A stretch of 64,000 nt of DNA from Chlorella sorokiniana (Eukaryota; Chlorophyta; Trebouxiophyceae; Chlorellales; Chlorellaceae). Below are positions 10,790-20,940 of the stretch, in pieces; position 1 is the first letter of the stretch, and each line of letters opens with the position of its first letter. The stretch spans positions 1,054,001 to 1,118,000 of the forward strand of contig CP084610.1 in NCBI GenBank assembly GCA_025917655.1, read 5' to 3'. A program made the position numbers and the translations under genes. Below the pieces are notes generated by a model. The model ran no database searches, was not told where the DNA came from, and saw only the letters and a list, made by a program, of their open reading frames with translations.

Positions 10790-12338
10790 ATGTTTTCTGC
10801 CGCCAACCTGTGGGCTGGTGCTGGCCGAGTCCAGCCACAGCACCTCTGCCGAGGTGTTGCCAGAATGGTCTCAGCCCTAACACAAACGCTTTGCCACACC
10901 GCCTGCAGCTCTTACGAGCGCTGGGGAGCCTTCACGGACCGCCTCGTCTCCATCTCCACCATCCCCTTCCTCTTCCTGTTCCTGCCCCAGCTGCTCAAGA
11001 ACCACGCCGCCCTGGCCGCCGGCAACACCTCCGCACTGGCCGTGCTGTCCTGGCTGGTGAGAGCCCTCGCTCGTTGATGCAACCGTTTTAGCTTTGCAGC
11101 ATGCAGCGGCGTCGTGGCCTGGCTGCGTGCCCTCTTCTGTGGAGACCTGACCCCCCCCCCCCCCGTGCTGCAGAGCTACCTGACGGGCTTGGGCGGTAAC
11201 ACGCTGCTGCTGTCCTACTTTGCGGGCAAGCACGAGCGCAACGCGGTGATCGTGCAGGCCCTGGGCATCCTGTCCAGCTTCGCGGTCATCACGCAGATTC
11301 GAACGGCGGGGTTCATGCCGCGCGCTGCGTACGCTGCGCTGGCGGCCGTGGTCGGCCTGCAGGCCATCCTGACGGGCCTGAAGCTGAGCGGGCGGCTGGA
11401 GGGCAGCAAGGCCGGGCAGCGCGTGTGGGGCGGCTGGCAGAAGCTGCTGGGGCTGGCGGGGCTGGCGGGCGTGCCGCAGGTGCTGTGGGCCACCTTCCTG
11501 CCGCACACCCCCTCCCTCCTGCCGTCCACCCTCACCTTCACCGCCGGCTGCGCCGCCCTGGTGGCCGAGACGGCGGGCGCGCTGCCGCCCCGCCTGCGCG
11601 GCCTGTGGGCCGCCACGAGCGCATGGACCGCCACCGCGCTCTTCATGCTGCAGCCCGTGTCGCAGCTCGCCCGCAACTTCCAGGCAGGCGGCCGCCGCAG
11701 CCGCCCAGCGCACGCTCTGCTCGTCTCGCCCGCCCGCCTCCTCCTCTCCTGCTCGTGTTGCCGTGTCTGCTGGTCAGCAGCCCAGAATCGCAAACGGCGG
11801 TGGCCGCACGTGTCCTTGCACACCGCCTCCCTCCTGGTCAGCATCCCCCTCCCCCTCCCCTTCCCGCAGGACCCAGCCAGCCTGCAGGGCCTCAGCCTGG
11901 CCACCATCCTGCTGGCGGCGGCGGGCAACGGGCTGATGGTGCCGCGCGCGCTGTGGACCTGCGACTGGGTCTGGCTCACAGGCTCCCTCTGGGGCTCCAT
12001 CTTCTTTGGCTGGGCCCAGCTGCTGAGGTGCGGCGCAGGGCAGCGCCTGGCGGCCCGGTGCAACGCTGCTTGTGGGCTGCCGCAGTGCTGTGAGTGCGCT
12101 GATGCGGTGCCTGGGAAGGGCTGTCTTCGCCCGAAGGCATGCTGGATGGAGCTCCAAACAGTTTGCCCTGTTGCTCCCCGTCCCCCTGCAGCATGTTCCT
12201 GGGCCGCTCCCCGTCACCGGCCAGCGCTTCCTGCCCGCTCCGCTCTTTGCCGCCTTCACGGTGCTGCTGTGGGGCTGGCTGGCCGGCACGCTGCTGCTGT
12301 CGGCCCGTGCTCGCCGCAAGCAGGCGCATGCCCAGTGA
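10790..12338 (+). CDS. MEX1: Maltose exporter of the plastid envelope (MEX1 family)
   Basis: MEX1 exports maltose from the plastid during starch breakdown at night. Exon 1 (10790-11056) carries STIPFLFLFLPQLLKNHAAL and GNTSALAVLSWL. Exon 2 (11174-11683) continues in phase 0 with SYLTGLGGNTLLLSYFAGK, NAVIVQALGILSSFAVITQI, GVPQVLWATFLPHTPSLLP and TALFMLQPVSQLARNFQ. Exon 3 (11870-12027) has GLSLATILLAAAGNGLMVPR and WTCDWVWLTGSLWGSIFFGW. Exon 4 starts SMFLGRSP and ends TVLLWGWLAGTLLLS. These blocks run in the order of plant MEX1 and give multiple membrane spans. Intron 2 appears to use a GC donor (CAG/GCAGGC). One C seems to be missing near 12213, which shifts the last exon's frame. The N-terminus is short for a transit peptide, and a second ATG lies at 10865. 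Confidence 0.88.
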
Positions 12339-13234
12339 GCGCAGGGCAGGCATGTTGCGGCTGACCGCCCCTCCTCTGCGTCACCTGGCCGTTTAATGGC
12401 GCTCTTGCCTTTCAGCTCCCTGTTCCTGCGCTCAACCTGCATCTTTCTGGCCGGCGCCGGCCCCGGCCCCTTTCTTTCCGGATCACTGCCCCGTTCTTGG
12501 CCGTTCGATGTGCGTGGCCTGCCCGCTTCACTTGCAGTCATGTGCCTTGCAGCACATCATTTGACAACGCATGCCCACTATCATTCATGCCCTACTTGGC
12601 TTCCCCTTGAGCTTGCGGGCTGCCGTCCAGGAGTCGATCCTGCGGCCCCCGCCCCTAGTGTGCAAGAACCCTGGCTTGCTGGGTCCAGCCCCAGTGCTTG
12701 TTCGCGCAGTGGTGACTGTCCTAAATTTCCCACCCCTCCCTTGCACCTCTTGCTCACGCCCCTTGGACAAATCCCTCCAGGGCTTGATTGCTGTATCACA
12801 AGCACCTATTGAGCTGGTGAAACCCTTTCCATCACTCTGCTTGTCGCTTGCACCCACCTTGCATGGTTTCTGTGAACCTGTCCCCTGCTCCTTAATCCTC
12901 CCAACATATTACCTTTTCTGCACTGTATGCACCTCAGCCCTTGCCTGTCGGCCTCACTCCTGTCTCCGTCGTTTGTTAACGCTTAGCCGCCAACCGTCTC
13001 AACGTCTGTCGCTGTCATGTCGCTATGGTTTCTTGCCATCTTCATGTGTCCGTTTATGACATATACATGCAGGGCATCACGGCCCCTTGTTCGCTTGTAT
13101 GGCTCCAGTCACTGTGTTCTATGCGTGGCTGAGTAACAGCTGCTGCAACAAATGCTGAAGTGAATCAAATGAGCCAAGGCTGGTGGTGCTGCTGCTGCTG
13201 CACCATCAAGTCAGGTCAGTCGGCGCCAGCAGCA
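12339..13234. other. Intergenic region between convergent genes
   Basis: This CT-rich region lies between the MEX1 stop codon and the stop codon of PheRS beta on the other strand. It presumably holds both 3' untranslated regions. Open frames here have no protein-like composition or splice structure. Confidence 0.5.
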
Positions 13235-16200
13235 TCACAGGATTTGCGTGTCCAGCTGCCGGCCAAGCTGGTCGAAGCAGAAGGGTTCCAGCTCCAGCTC
13301 CAGCGCCGCGACTGCACCAGCGAGGAGAGAAGAAAGCGGCGCTGAGAAGCGCGTTGCGAGCGGCATGCTGTGAGGGCAACCCTGCTTCGGCCTCACGCCC
13401 CACCCGGGCCCCCAGCCCCACCCACCGGGGTTGACGATGTCGAAAGCCGCCAGCACCTCGGGGTGAATGATGCCAAACTCGCCCACGCGCTGCCCCCGGA
13501 AGAGGACGGCTGCGTGGCGCCCGGGAAGAAGGTGGGCGAGGCGTCGTCCGCGCGCCACTCATATCCGCCGCCCAGCAGCCGCCGCTGCGCCTCTGCCGCG
13601 GGATCCGCGTCGCCTGTGTGCGGCACCAGTGGGGAGCGAGAGCGTGGACAACGGGGGGCGGGGCGGCGTCGGCGGGTCCCTGCCAGCGCTACAGCACGCG
13701 TGGCACCGCGAGGGCACGACCAGGAGGAGGCAGGCGGCTGTGGTGGGCCCACAGGCAACCCGGCATGCCAGGATCAGCCAGCGACGGGGAGGCTCGGCGG
13801 GCCCACTCACGCGTGTAGGGGACCTGCAGCACCTCCATCACCCGGTTGAGCAGGCCGTGGATGAGCTCAAAGGAGGCGGCGCGGTCGCACAGCACGGCCA
13901 CCAGGCGCCGCTGGTTGGCGGCGCCGCAGCCCTTGGCCCCGCTCAGCAGCACCACGTCCGACACCTCAAACAGCTTGATGGGCAGGGGGCGTCCTTGTTG
14001 GCGCCTGAAGGCACAGGATGGCGCGCGGGGGAAGGGGGGTTGAGGCGCAACGTTGAGCATGCGCTTTCAGCCTGTCCACTTGATGGGCGAGCGGCAAACG
14101 GGACGCGCAGCACTCTGGGGGCACGCCCCAGACCAACCTAGCGTTTTGAGCGCGCCAGGCAGCAGCGAGGTGCGGCAGACCTCGAACTCTGCGGTGGCCG
14201 GGTTGCCGATGCACACCGCTGTGCTGCCGTCGTCGTGCTGCAGCGGGGGATGAGACCGTGCGGCGGCGGGCGTGGAAGGTGAGCAGGCAGCACAAAACTC
14301 AGCAAGGGCCACAGCTTGTCGATGGTTCTGCATTCAATCCCCTTCCGATCTGCGCTCTGCAGCACTCCCAGCCTGCTTCCAGCCAGAGGTGCAGGGTGAC
14401 GCCGACGGACCCAGTGCGCCGCGGCTGCCCCCACCCCCACCACACATCACCCTGCCGCACCTGCCGCAGCTGCTCAAAGTTCTCGGCGTGGGAGCAGAGC
14501 GCCCAGGTGAGGATTTCGGTGAAGCCCGCCATGGCGCACTCGCCGCGCAGCAGCTCGCACAGCTGGTTGAGGGGGCTCTCGCCCGCCGTCACCGTCTGCG
14601 GCACCGTCTTGGCCAGGTTGTTGTAGCCGTAGGCGATCGCCACGTCCTCCATCACGTCGCAGGCTGCAGCGGGACGGCAGGCGGGGAGGTCTGTAGAGCA
14701 AGCAGGCGAGGCGCAACGCGCACAGGGTCCCCTGGTCCCCTGGAGGGAAAGAAGGCGGGCGGGGGGGGGGGCGGGGAGGCGGGTGCTGGTTGCTGGCCAG
14801 AGCGCGGCCACAGCGTGCTCACCGTGCAGCACGTCGCTGCGCGTGATGGGCACGCGCACGCTCACGCTGTCGCCGTCTGCTGCCGCTGCTGCTGTTAGCT
14901 GCATCTTGCTGAGCAGCTGCGCGATCTGCAGGGCCAGGGGGAGAGCGAGGGAGTCGAGCCTGAATGTTCACTTGTCAGCACACTGCAAGGATGTTGCTGG
15001 GCTCATGACCAACCCGCGTGCCTCTGCGACCGTCCCCTGCCCCACACCTGGTCTGCAGGCAGGTCCAGCCCTATGCAGCCGTTGATGTAGGGCACAGACG
15101 CATCCATCTGCCGCTCCTCCAGCTGAGGGTACACTGCATCCAGGCAACGGCAGCAGTGTTGACAAGCATGTGTGCCTTAATGCGCGAGGATCGCACCCAA
15201 TTGGCAACTTAAAATGAAGCCGAGAGAGATGTGCGACACAAAACAGGACCAGCGGCTCATTGCAGGAGCGCCGCCAGCCAGACAAGCGACGCTGGGCTGT
15301 GCTCTTCGCAGCGTAAAGTCACGTTCCGGCCATGAGGGGGCCAGCACGCCGGCTTAATTGCTGCGGTGCAGAGAAGGGGCTGCCGACGCATGCGTGGGCT
15401 CCTTGCCTGCAAGAGGCTTGCGTTGGCCACTCACCCTGCGTGCTACCAAGCGCATCCACCACCTCCACAGGCTCCACCTCGAATGGCGTTGTGCAGTACT
15501 GTGAGAACATCGCCACAACTGCAGTAAGCAGGCAGCAGGCGGCAATGGAGCAATGACGGACAGGGCGGCTGACCCTGGCAGTATTGTACCATGCTGCAGC
15601 GGTGAGGGATGTGCGTCACATAACAGGACCAGCGGCTCATTGCAGGAGCGCCGCCAGCCAGACAACGACGCTGGGCTGTGCTCTTCGCAGCGAGAAGTCA
15701 CGTCCCGGCCATGAGGGGGCCAGCACGCCGGCTTAATTGCTGCGGTGTTGTGTTTGCCATCCATTTAACATATCCTCCTTCCTGCCATGAATCTGTTCCT
15801 CACTCATTGCTGAAATTCCAAGCTTCGGGAATACTCACTGACCCCTGCCCGCCCCCATGGGCCCCCGCCCCTCCCCCCCCCCCACATACACACACACAAC
15901 ACACACACACACCACAATCGCACACACAACATGCCGCTTTCGCTCACCGGTGTTGAGCACCACCTTGGCCTTGGTGAGGTCGGTGGCGGTGCACTCGATG
16001 AACACGTCCCGCGTGTCCAGGGAAATGGCGGAGTGAGCGCCGTTGATGATGGGCGGCAGGCTGTTGTTTTAGGGGAAGGGGGAGAAAGAGGGGGGGGGGG
16101 GCGGCATGAGGACTTGGGGCGCGGTGTGGGGCAAGTCCGCAGCGCGCGTGGGGCAGGTCGATGAGGCCGCTTCAGGACAGCAGTCGTTTGGGCCTTTGGG

Positions 16201-18045
16201 GCGCTTCCTGCCAGCTGGTGCAGGGCGGGCAGGTGGCCAGCGCGCCGGGCGCCCGCCCCAGCACTGAGCGCCGCACCTCAGCACCGTGCGGTTTGCATCA
16301 AAGATGACGGGGTACACCAGGCTGCTTTGGATGATGGGCACATACTTCTTCAGCTTCTGGTCGTTGGCAAGGTAGTGCTGCACGCGGAGGGGGCGCAGAA
16401 GGTGCGCGCCGCATGTTGAGAACCGCTGACAGAAGGGCGCTCGCTCCGAGGTTGCACAGGCGTGCAGGTGTAGGGCGCTGAGGCGGCGCAACGTGTGACA
16501 CGTTGGCTGATGCGCCAGGCACGGCAGCGAGGGAGGGCAGAGGGGCTGCAGCGCGTGGCCGGCCTGCACTCAGCTGCCGAGACTGCGGCCCCAACGCCCA
16601 TCCCCAGCCAACCTCCTCGCCCACCCAAAGCACTTTGCCCAGCACAATCAACGCCCTCCCTACATGAACCAACCCCCTCTCCCACAGACACAAACAAGAA
16701 GAAAACAAAAGACGCACGCACACGCGCACACCCACCCACCTGCAGCAGCTCGCCCGCCTCGAACTCGCGCTCCTGCTTCAGCGGCACGAATCGGATGTCC
16801 TGCGGCGGCAGCGCCTCATACGAGAAGGGCCCCGCACCTTGGCCAGGTCGTGGGTGCCAATGGCCACAAGCGTGCGCTGCCGGCACAGGTTCTGGTGCAG
16901 CTTGTCCTGCACGCGCGCAAGGGGGACGGAAGGGGGTGGTGGGATGGGGGCTTGCGTGCGCGGCAGGGTGAGCAGGGTGGCAAGGCAAGCGCCGGCGCGG
17001 ACCCCCTGCCCGACCTGATGGCCTGGCGCGGCAGTTGCAGGCCCCGCTTTCTCAAGCGCAGCTGCTGCAGCACAGCGATCAGGCCGCATTCCGCCGCACA
17101 GGCAGGCGGGCGGAGCCGCCACCACCACCCACCACCCACCACCCCCCGCCGCGCCGCACCTGGAGGTCTATGAAGGAGTTGTAGCGCACGGGGTCAAAGG
17201 CGACGCCGCGCAGCACCGCGCACACCACAAAGGGGCGCACCAGCGACGTCTCCGGCCTGACCACCATGCGCTGCATCTGCTTGCCTGCGGGGGCGCGGCG
17301 GGTGAAGTGGCACGCGAGCTGCGGGAAGTGAGGCCTGCAAATGGAACCTGGCCTGCAGCAGCTCTCGCTCGCTGGCTGGAGGCCATCCCAGGGCAAAGCT
17401 GCGAAAGCCAGCTGGGGGTGCCCGCAGCGGCGGACGCCAATCCAGGCGTCAACCCTGGCGCGGCGGCGGCGCTCACCCGCCATGTCAGCGAGGCGGAGCG
17501 CGGCGGCGCCTCTCGGCCGCGGAATATGTTCAGCGCGCGGGCGATGCCCTCCAGGCAGAGCATGTCGTAGCGGTTGGCCGGGATGTCGATCTTGTAGATG
17601 ACCTCCTCGCTGGCGGCGCTCACGTCGGCTGCCGCCGAGGTGGCCAGCTCCTTGCGCAGCATCTCCTTCTCGCTCGTCTGTGGGCAGCGGCGGCAAGCAG
17701 GGCAGGGTTATTAGAAGGTGACTGGTAGAGCTGCTGACGATGGCCAATGATCATGAATCATGGCCATAGCTGGCCCAGAGCGCTCCACTCGGCAAAGGAA
17801 CGGCAGGCGAGCAAGGAGCGGCAGCGCCGACCAAACTCACCACATCGTCCAGTTCGATGCCATACTCGAAGCACAGCTCTTCAAACTCCTCCTCGGCTGC
17901 AGGAAAGCCAGCAAAGGCACGTCAGGGCCCTTGACTTGAACGCTGCACCATGCCATGCGTTGGCCTGAGCAGCACAGCGGGGCTTACTGTATGTCTGGCC
18001 AAGCGCCTCGAACAGCTTGTCTCTGTTCACCCCCACCACCGGCAT
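13235..18045 (-). CDS. FARSB: Phenylalanyl-tRNA synthetase beta subunit, eukaryotic cytosolic type
   Basis: The beta subunit pairs with alpha to form the (alpha-beta)2 enzyme that charges tRNA-Phe. The ATG at 18045 gives [19 protein letters not shown], and the next exon gives [17 protein letters not shown], both matching the eukaryotic N-terminus. Later exons give [77 protein letters not shown] and [20 protein letters not shown]. These are followed by [108 protein letters not shown] and [12 protein letters not shown]. The protein ends [12 protein letters not shown] at TGA 13235. The set covers the B3/B4 editing region, the B5 region and the catalytic-like core in the correct order. The gene has more than a dozen exons. 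Two introns flanking the FSQYC exon carry a shared repeat. Confidence 0.94.
15228..15368 (+). repeat. Dispersed direct repeat, copy 1 (PheRS beta intron)
   Basis: About 140 bp, beginning GATGTGCGACACAAAACAGG and ending GGCTTAATTGCTGCGGTG. It matches the copy at 15608-15747 at roughly 95 percent by eye. It lies inside the intron downstream (on the minus strand) of the exon at about 15435-15516. No terminal inverted repeat or clear target-site duplication is visible. Confidence 0.85.
15608..15747 (+). repeat. Dispersed direct repeat, copy 2 (PheRS beta intron)
   Basis: This is the second copy of the 140-bp repeat, in the same orientation, inside the intron on the other side of the same small exon. 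Differences from copy 1 are a few substitutions and a one-base gap. I found no further copy in the window. Just beyond it, 15885-15914 is a CA microsatellite. Confidence 0.85.
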
Positions 18046-18321
18046 GGCTCCTCCCCGCTCGCCAAATCAATGATGACAGGCACACGGCCTTGCTGATATT
18101 GGAATGGTTCCCGGGCGGTGTAAGGGTATGTGCTGGGAACACCACAGCGGCAATGCGGCAAGTCATGCAAGCGGCGGAGCCCATCTTGACGGGGCTTTTG
18201 GAATGCACCCCGTTTCCTTGCTGTGGGCGCCTTCTGCAGCGGCGATCGCCCTGCTGTCAATTGTTGCAAGCACAGATCTCTTGTCACAAGCGGCGCCTGC
18301 CGAGCCAGGCCGCCCCGCAGT
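18046..18321. promoter_or_regulatory. Short head-to-head intergenic region
   Basis: Only about 275 bp separates the start codons of PheRS beta (minus) and the sphingoid-base-phosphate phosphatase (plus), so both promoters must lie here or overlap the genes. A CCCCGCAG just before the plus-strand ATG could be a splice acceptor, in which case an upstream non-coding exon is possible. No specific motif is recognised. Confidence 0.4.
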
Positions 18322-20656
18322 ATGAACCCTCTACTGCTGGCTGCACAGGCAGTGTGCACCTTCCTGGTGGCCAGTTTCTTGGTGCTGGTCTGCATCCCCC
18401 GCCTTCACACCCCGGTGCGGGCCTGGCTGCGCCCCCACGCCGTCCACCACGTCGAGTCGGGGCTCGACATCGTGCTCGCGGCGCAGCACTGGCAATCGCC
18501 CTGGCTCACCCAGCTGTTCATCAAGTCCTCCCACTCCGTGTCGGTCTCCTTCTATGTGGGTCGCTGCTAGTTACGTCTTTTCGGCTCAGGGGAAAGGGGC
18601 GGGTGCAGAGGTTGGGTCAGCGCGCGAGCCGCATGCAGCTGCCAGCGCCTTGCAACCTTCCCGCGGCCTGCGGCACCCACCCCTGTGCGCTTGCAGGCTT
18701 CTTTTCTCCCAGTGCTGTTCTGGCTGGGCCTGCCTGAGCTGGGGCGCAACCTGGTGTTCCTGGTGGGTGCTGCTCGGGCCCGCAGGGCAGGGCAGCAGCG
18801 TTGCACTGTTCGGAGCCGCTGCCCCTGATTTGCGAATCAATTTGCGCACACTCGCCGCCTGCCACCCATTTGCAACCAATCCATGGATTTGTTACTCCAC
18901 CGCTGGCAATGCGCGGCCGCAGATGTCGCTGGCACTGTACGTGGGCAACGCCATCAAGGACCTCGTCTGCTCGCCGCGCCCGCTGAGCGTCAGCTACGGC
19001 CGCGAGCGCCTCAAGTTCCTGGGCGCCTCTGACGAGGAGGTGGAGCTGAACGCAAAGGTGGGCAGCATGGGCTGGCTTGAGATGGTGTGCAGGCCGCGCT
19101 TGAGTTGCGGCAGCTGCACCAGCAGCGCGGGCTGCCTGTCGCAGGCGCTCACAGTCGCGGCCGCCGCATCCCCATGCTGCGCAGGAGTATGGCCTGCCCT
19201 CCAGCCACACCCTCAACACCCTGTGCTTCAACTACCTGGCGGTGTGGTACCTGTACGACCGCCAGCTCATCGCGACGGGCACAGCGGCGCTGCTGTACTG
19301 CCTGGTCGCGGTCTGGGTGAGCTCGCCGGCCGCCTTGCACGCCATCCAGGCTGTTCTGCTGCAAACCTCTACCCCTCTTTGTTGTGGGGTGCCGCTGCCT
19401 CGTGCCGTGGGGGCCCGTGCCCATTCGGGCAAATGCCACAAGCACAGGCCTGGCTCGGCCTGCTGGCTCGGCCTGCCGGCAAGCGTCGCGTGCACCGCTG
19501 TCGCAGGTGGTGTGGATTGCCGCCTCCCGCCTCTACCTCGGCCTGCACACCCCCGTCGACATCCTGGCGGGGGCGGTGGCGGGCATGGCGGTGCTGGTGT
19601 GCTTCATCACGGTGGAAGGTGGGTGGAAGGTAGAGGAGGACCGAAGCCGCGGGCTGCCTGAACAGCCGTGCGTGTCGGCCAGTCACTGGAACTCGAGGCG
19701 CAGAGTGGTCAGCAGTGCGGCATCCTGGCTCAGCGCTGGGCCCGATGGGTTCCAAGCACAGCATGCGCGCCCCTGGCCCTTGCGCAGGTCATCTGGCGCG
19801 GTGGCTGCTGCGGTCCGGCCCCGCGGCGGTGCTGCACGCCGCGCTCTACTCCCTGCTCCTCCTGCGCCTGCACCCCCGCCCCCTGGCGCACACCCCCTCC
19901 TTTGAGTTCTCCGTCAGCTTCATGGGGGCCATGTTTGGCATCGTGGCAGGCGTGGCCATGTCGCCCGCAGCACACCAGCCCGGCGTGCAGGTGAGCTGGC
20001 ATGAGCTGGCGTGTGTCAGGGCGGGTGGGCGGGTGGGCATCCTCTCGTTTGGCCATGGTTCCGTTGGGCTGTGCGGGCGGTGCAGTGCTGGGACGCGTGA
20101 ATGTAACCCCTGCGTGCCCCTGCGTGCCGCCCCCTGCAGCTGGCGCAGCTGTGGGCGAGCAGCGAGCGGCTAGTGGCGGGCAGCCGGTTGCTGTGGGCGG
20201 CGCGGCGGCTGGGGGTGGGCTTCCTGGTGGTTGGGGTGCTGAAGGAAGGGTCGCGCGCCGCACTGCTGGCCCTCCTCCCCCTCCTCTACCGCTTCTTCCC
20301 GCTGCCCATCCGCCGCCTCTGGCAGCCCCCATGCACAACCTGGCCAAGCCGGTGGCGGCCGGCCCGCGGCAGCGGCAGCAGCAGAACGGCGCGCAGCACG
20401 ACGCCCGCGACGGCAGCGTGCGGGTGCAGCGCCGGCGGCAGCAGGGCAAGGACGGCGGCGGCAGGGGGCAGCGCGCCAGGGGCGGCGGAGCATGCGGATG
20501 CCCTGCCCCCGCAGACCCCAGGCTGGCGGAGCTGCCGCACAGCACGCAGGGGGTGCCCTGGGACGTGGACGTGACCAGCCGATTCTTCGCGTACGCAGCC
20601 ATCGGCGTCGCTGTCGCGGGCGTCACGCCCGCATATTCGATGCCCTGCGGTGGTGA
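18322..20656 (+). CDS. PAP2-type sphingoid long-chain base-1-phosphate phosphatase
   Basis: This is a membrane phosphatase of the PAP2 superfamily; close relatives (yeast LCB3, plant SPP1) dephosphorylate sphingoid base phosphates in the ER. Exon 1 from ATG 18322 has one hydrophobic segment, then VESGLDIVLAAQHWQSPWLT and FIKSSHSVSVSFYV. Next come FFSPVLFWLGLPELGRNLVF and LYVGNAIKDLVCSPRPLSV (motif 1, KxxxxxxRP). EYGLPSSHTLNTLCFNYLAV is motif 2 (PSxH). WIAASRLYLGLHTPVDILAG is motif 3 (SRxxxxxHxxxD). All catalytic residues are intact. Further membrane segments follow (GFLVVGVLKEGSRAALLALL). The C-terminus is frame-disrupted near 20330 and again near 20620. The most family-like ending is GVPWDVDVTSRFFAYAAIGV followed by IFDALRW and TGA at 20656, which needs a frame change. 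The uncorrected frame would run to 20774. Confidence 0.85.
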
Positions 20657-20940
20657 CGCAGCGTGCCTGTGCACTCTGAAGCAGCGCACGAAATGCTGTG
20701 CCAGACCTCCTAGACTAACATGTATGGGTAGCCGCTATTGTAGCATCATGTACAGAGACATAATTCAATACTGATGGGGCGGCAAGACCTTACCAAGCCT
20801 GTTTGTGGGTCCTGCAGCTGTGGAGCAGCAGCAGCCAGAAAGTTGCATTCCACTGGCTGTTGCCAGGCTGGCGTTGCCTGGCGTCCAGGGGTGGGGCAGC
20901 TGGCGAGAAACACCCGGTCGTCCCTCTTGTATGGGTCTCC

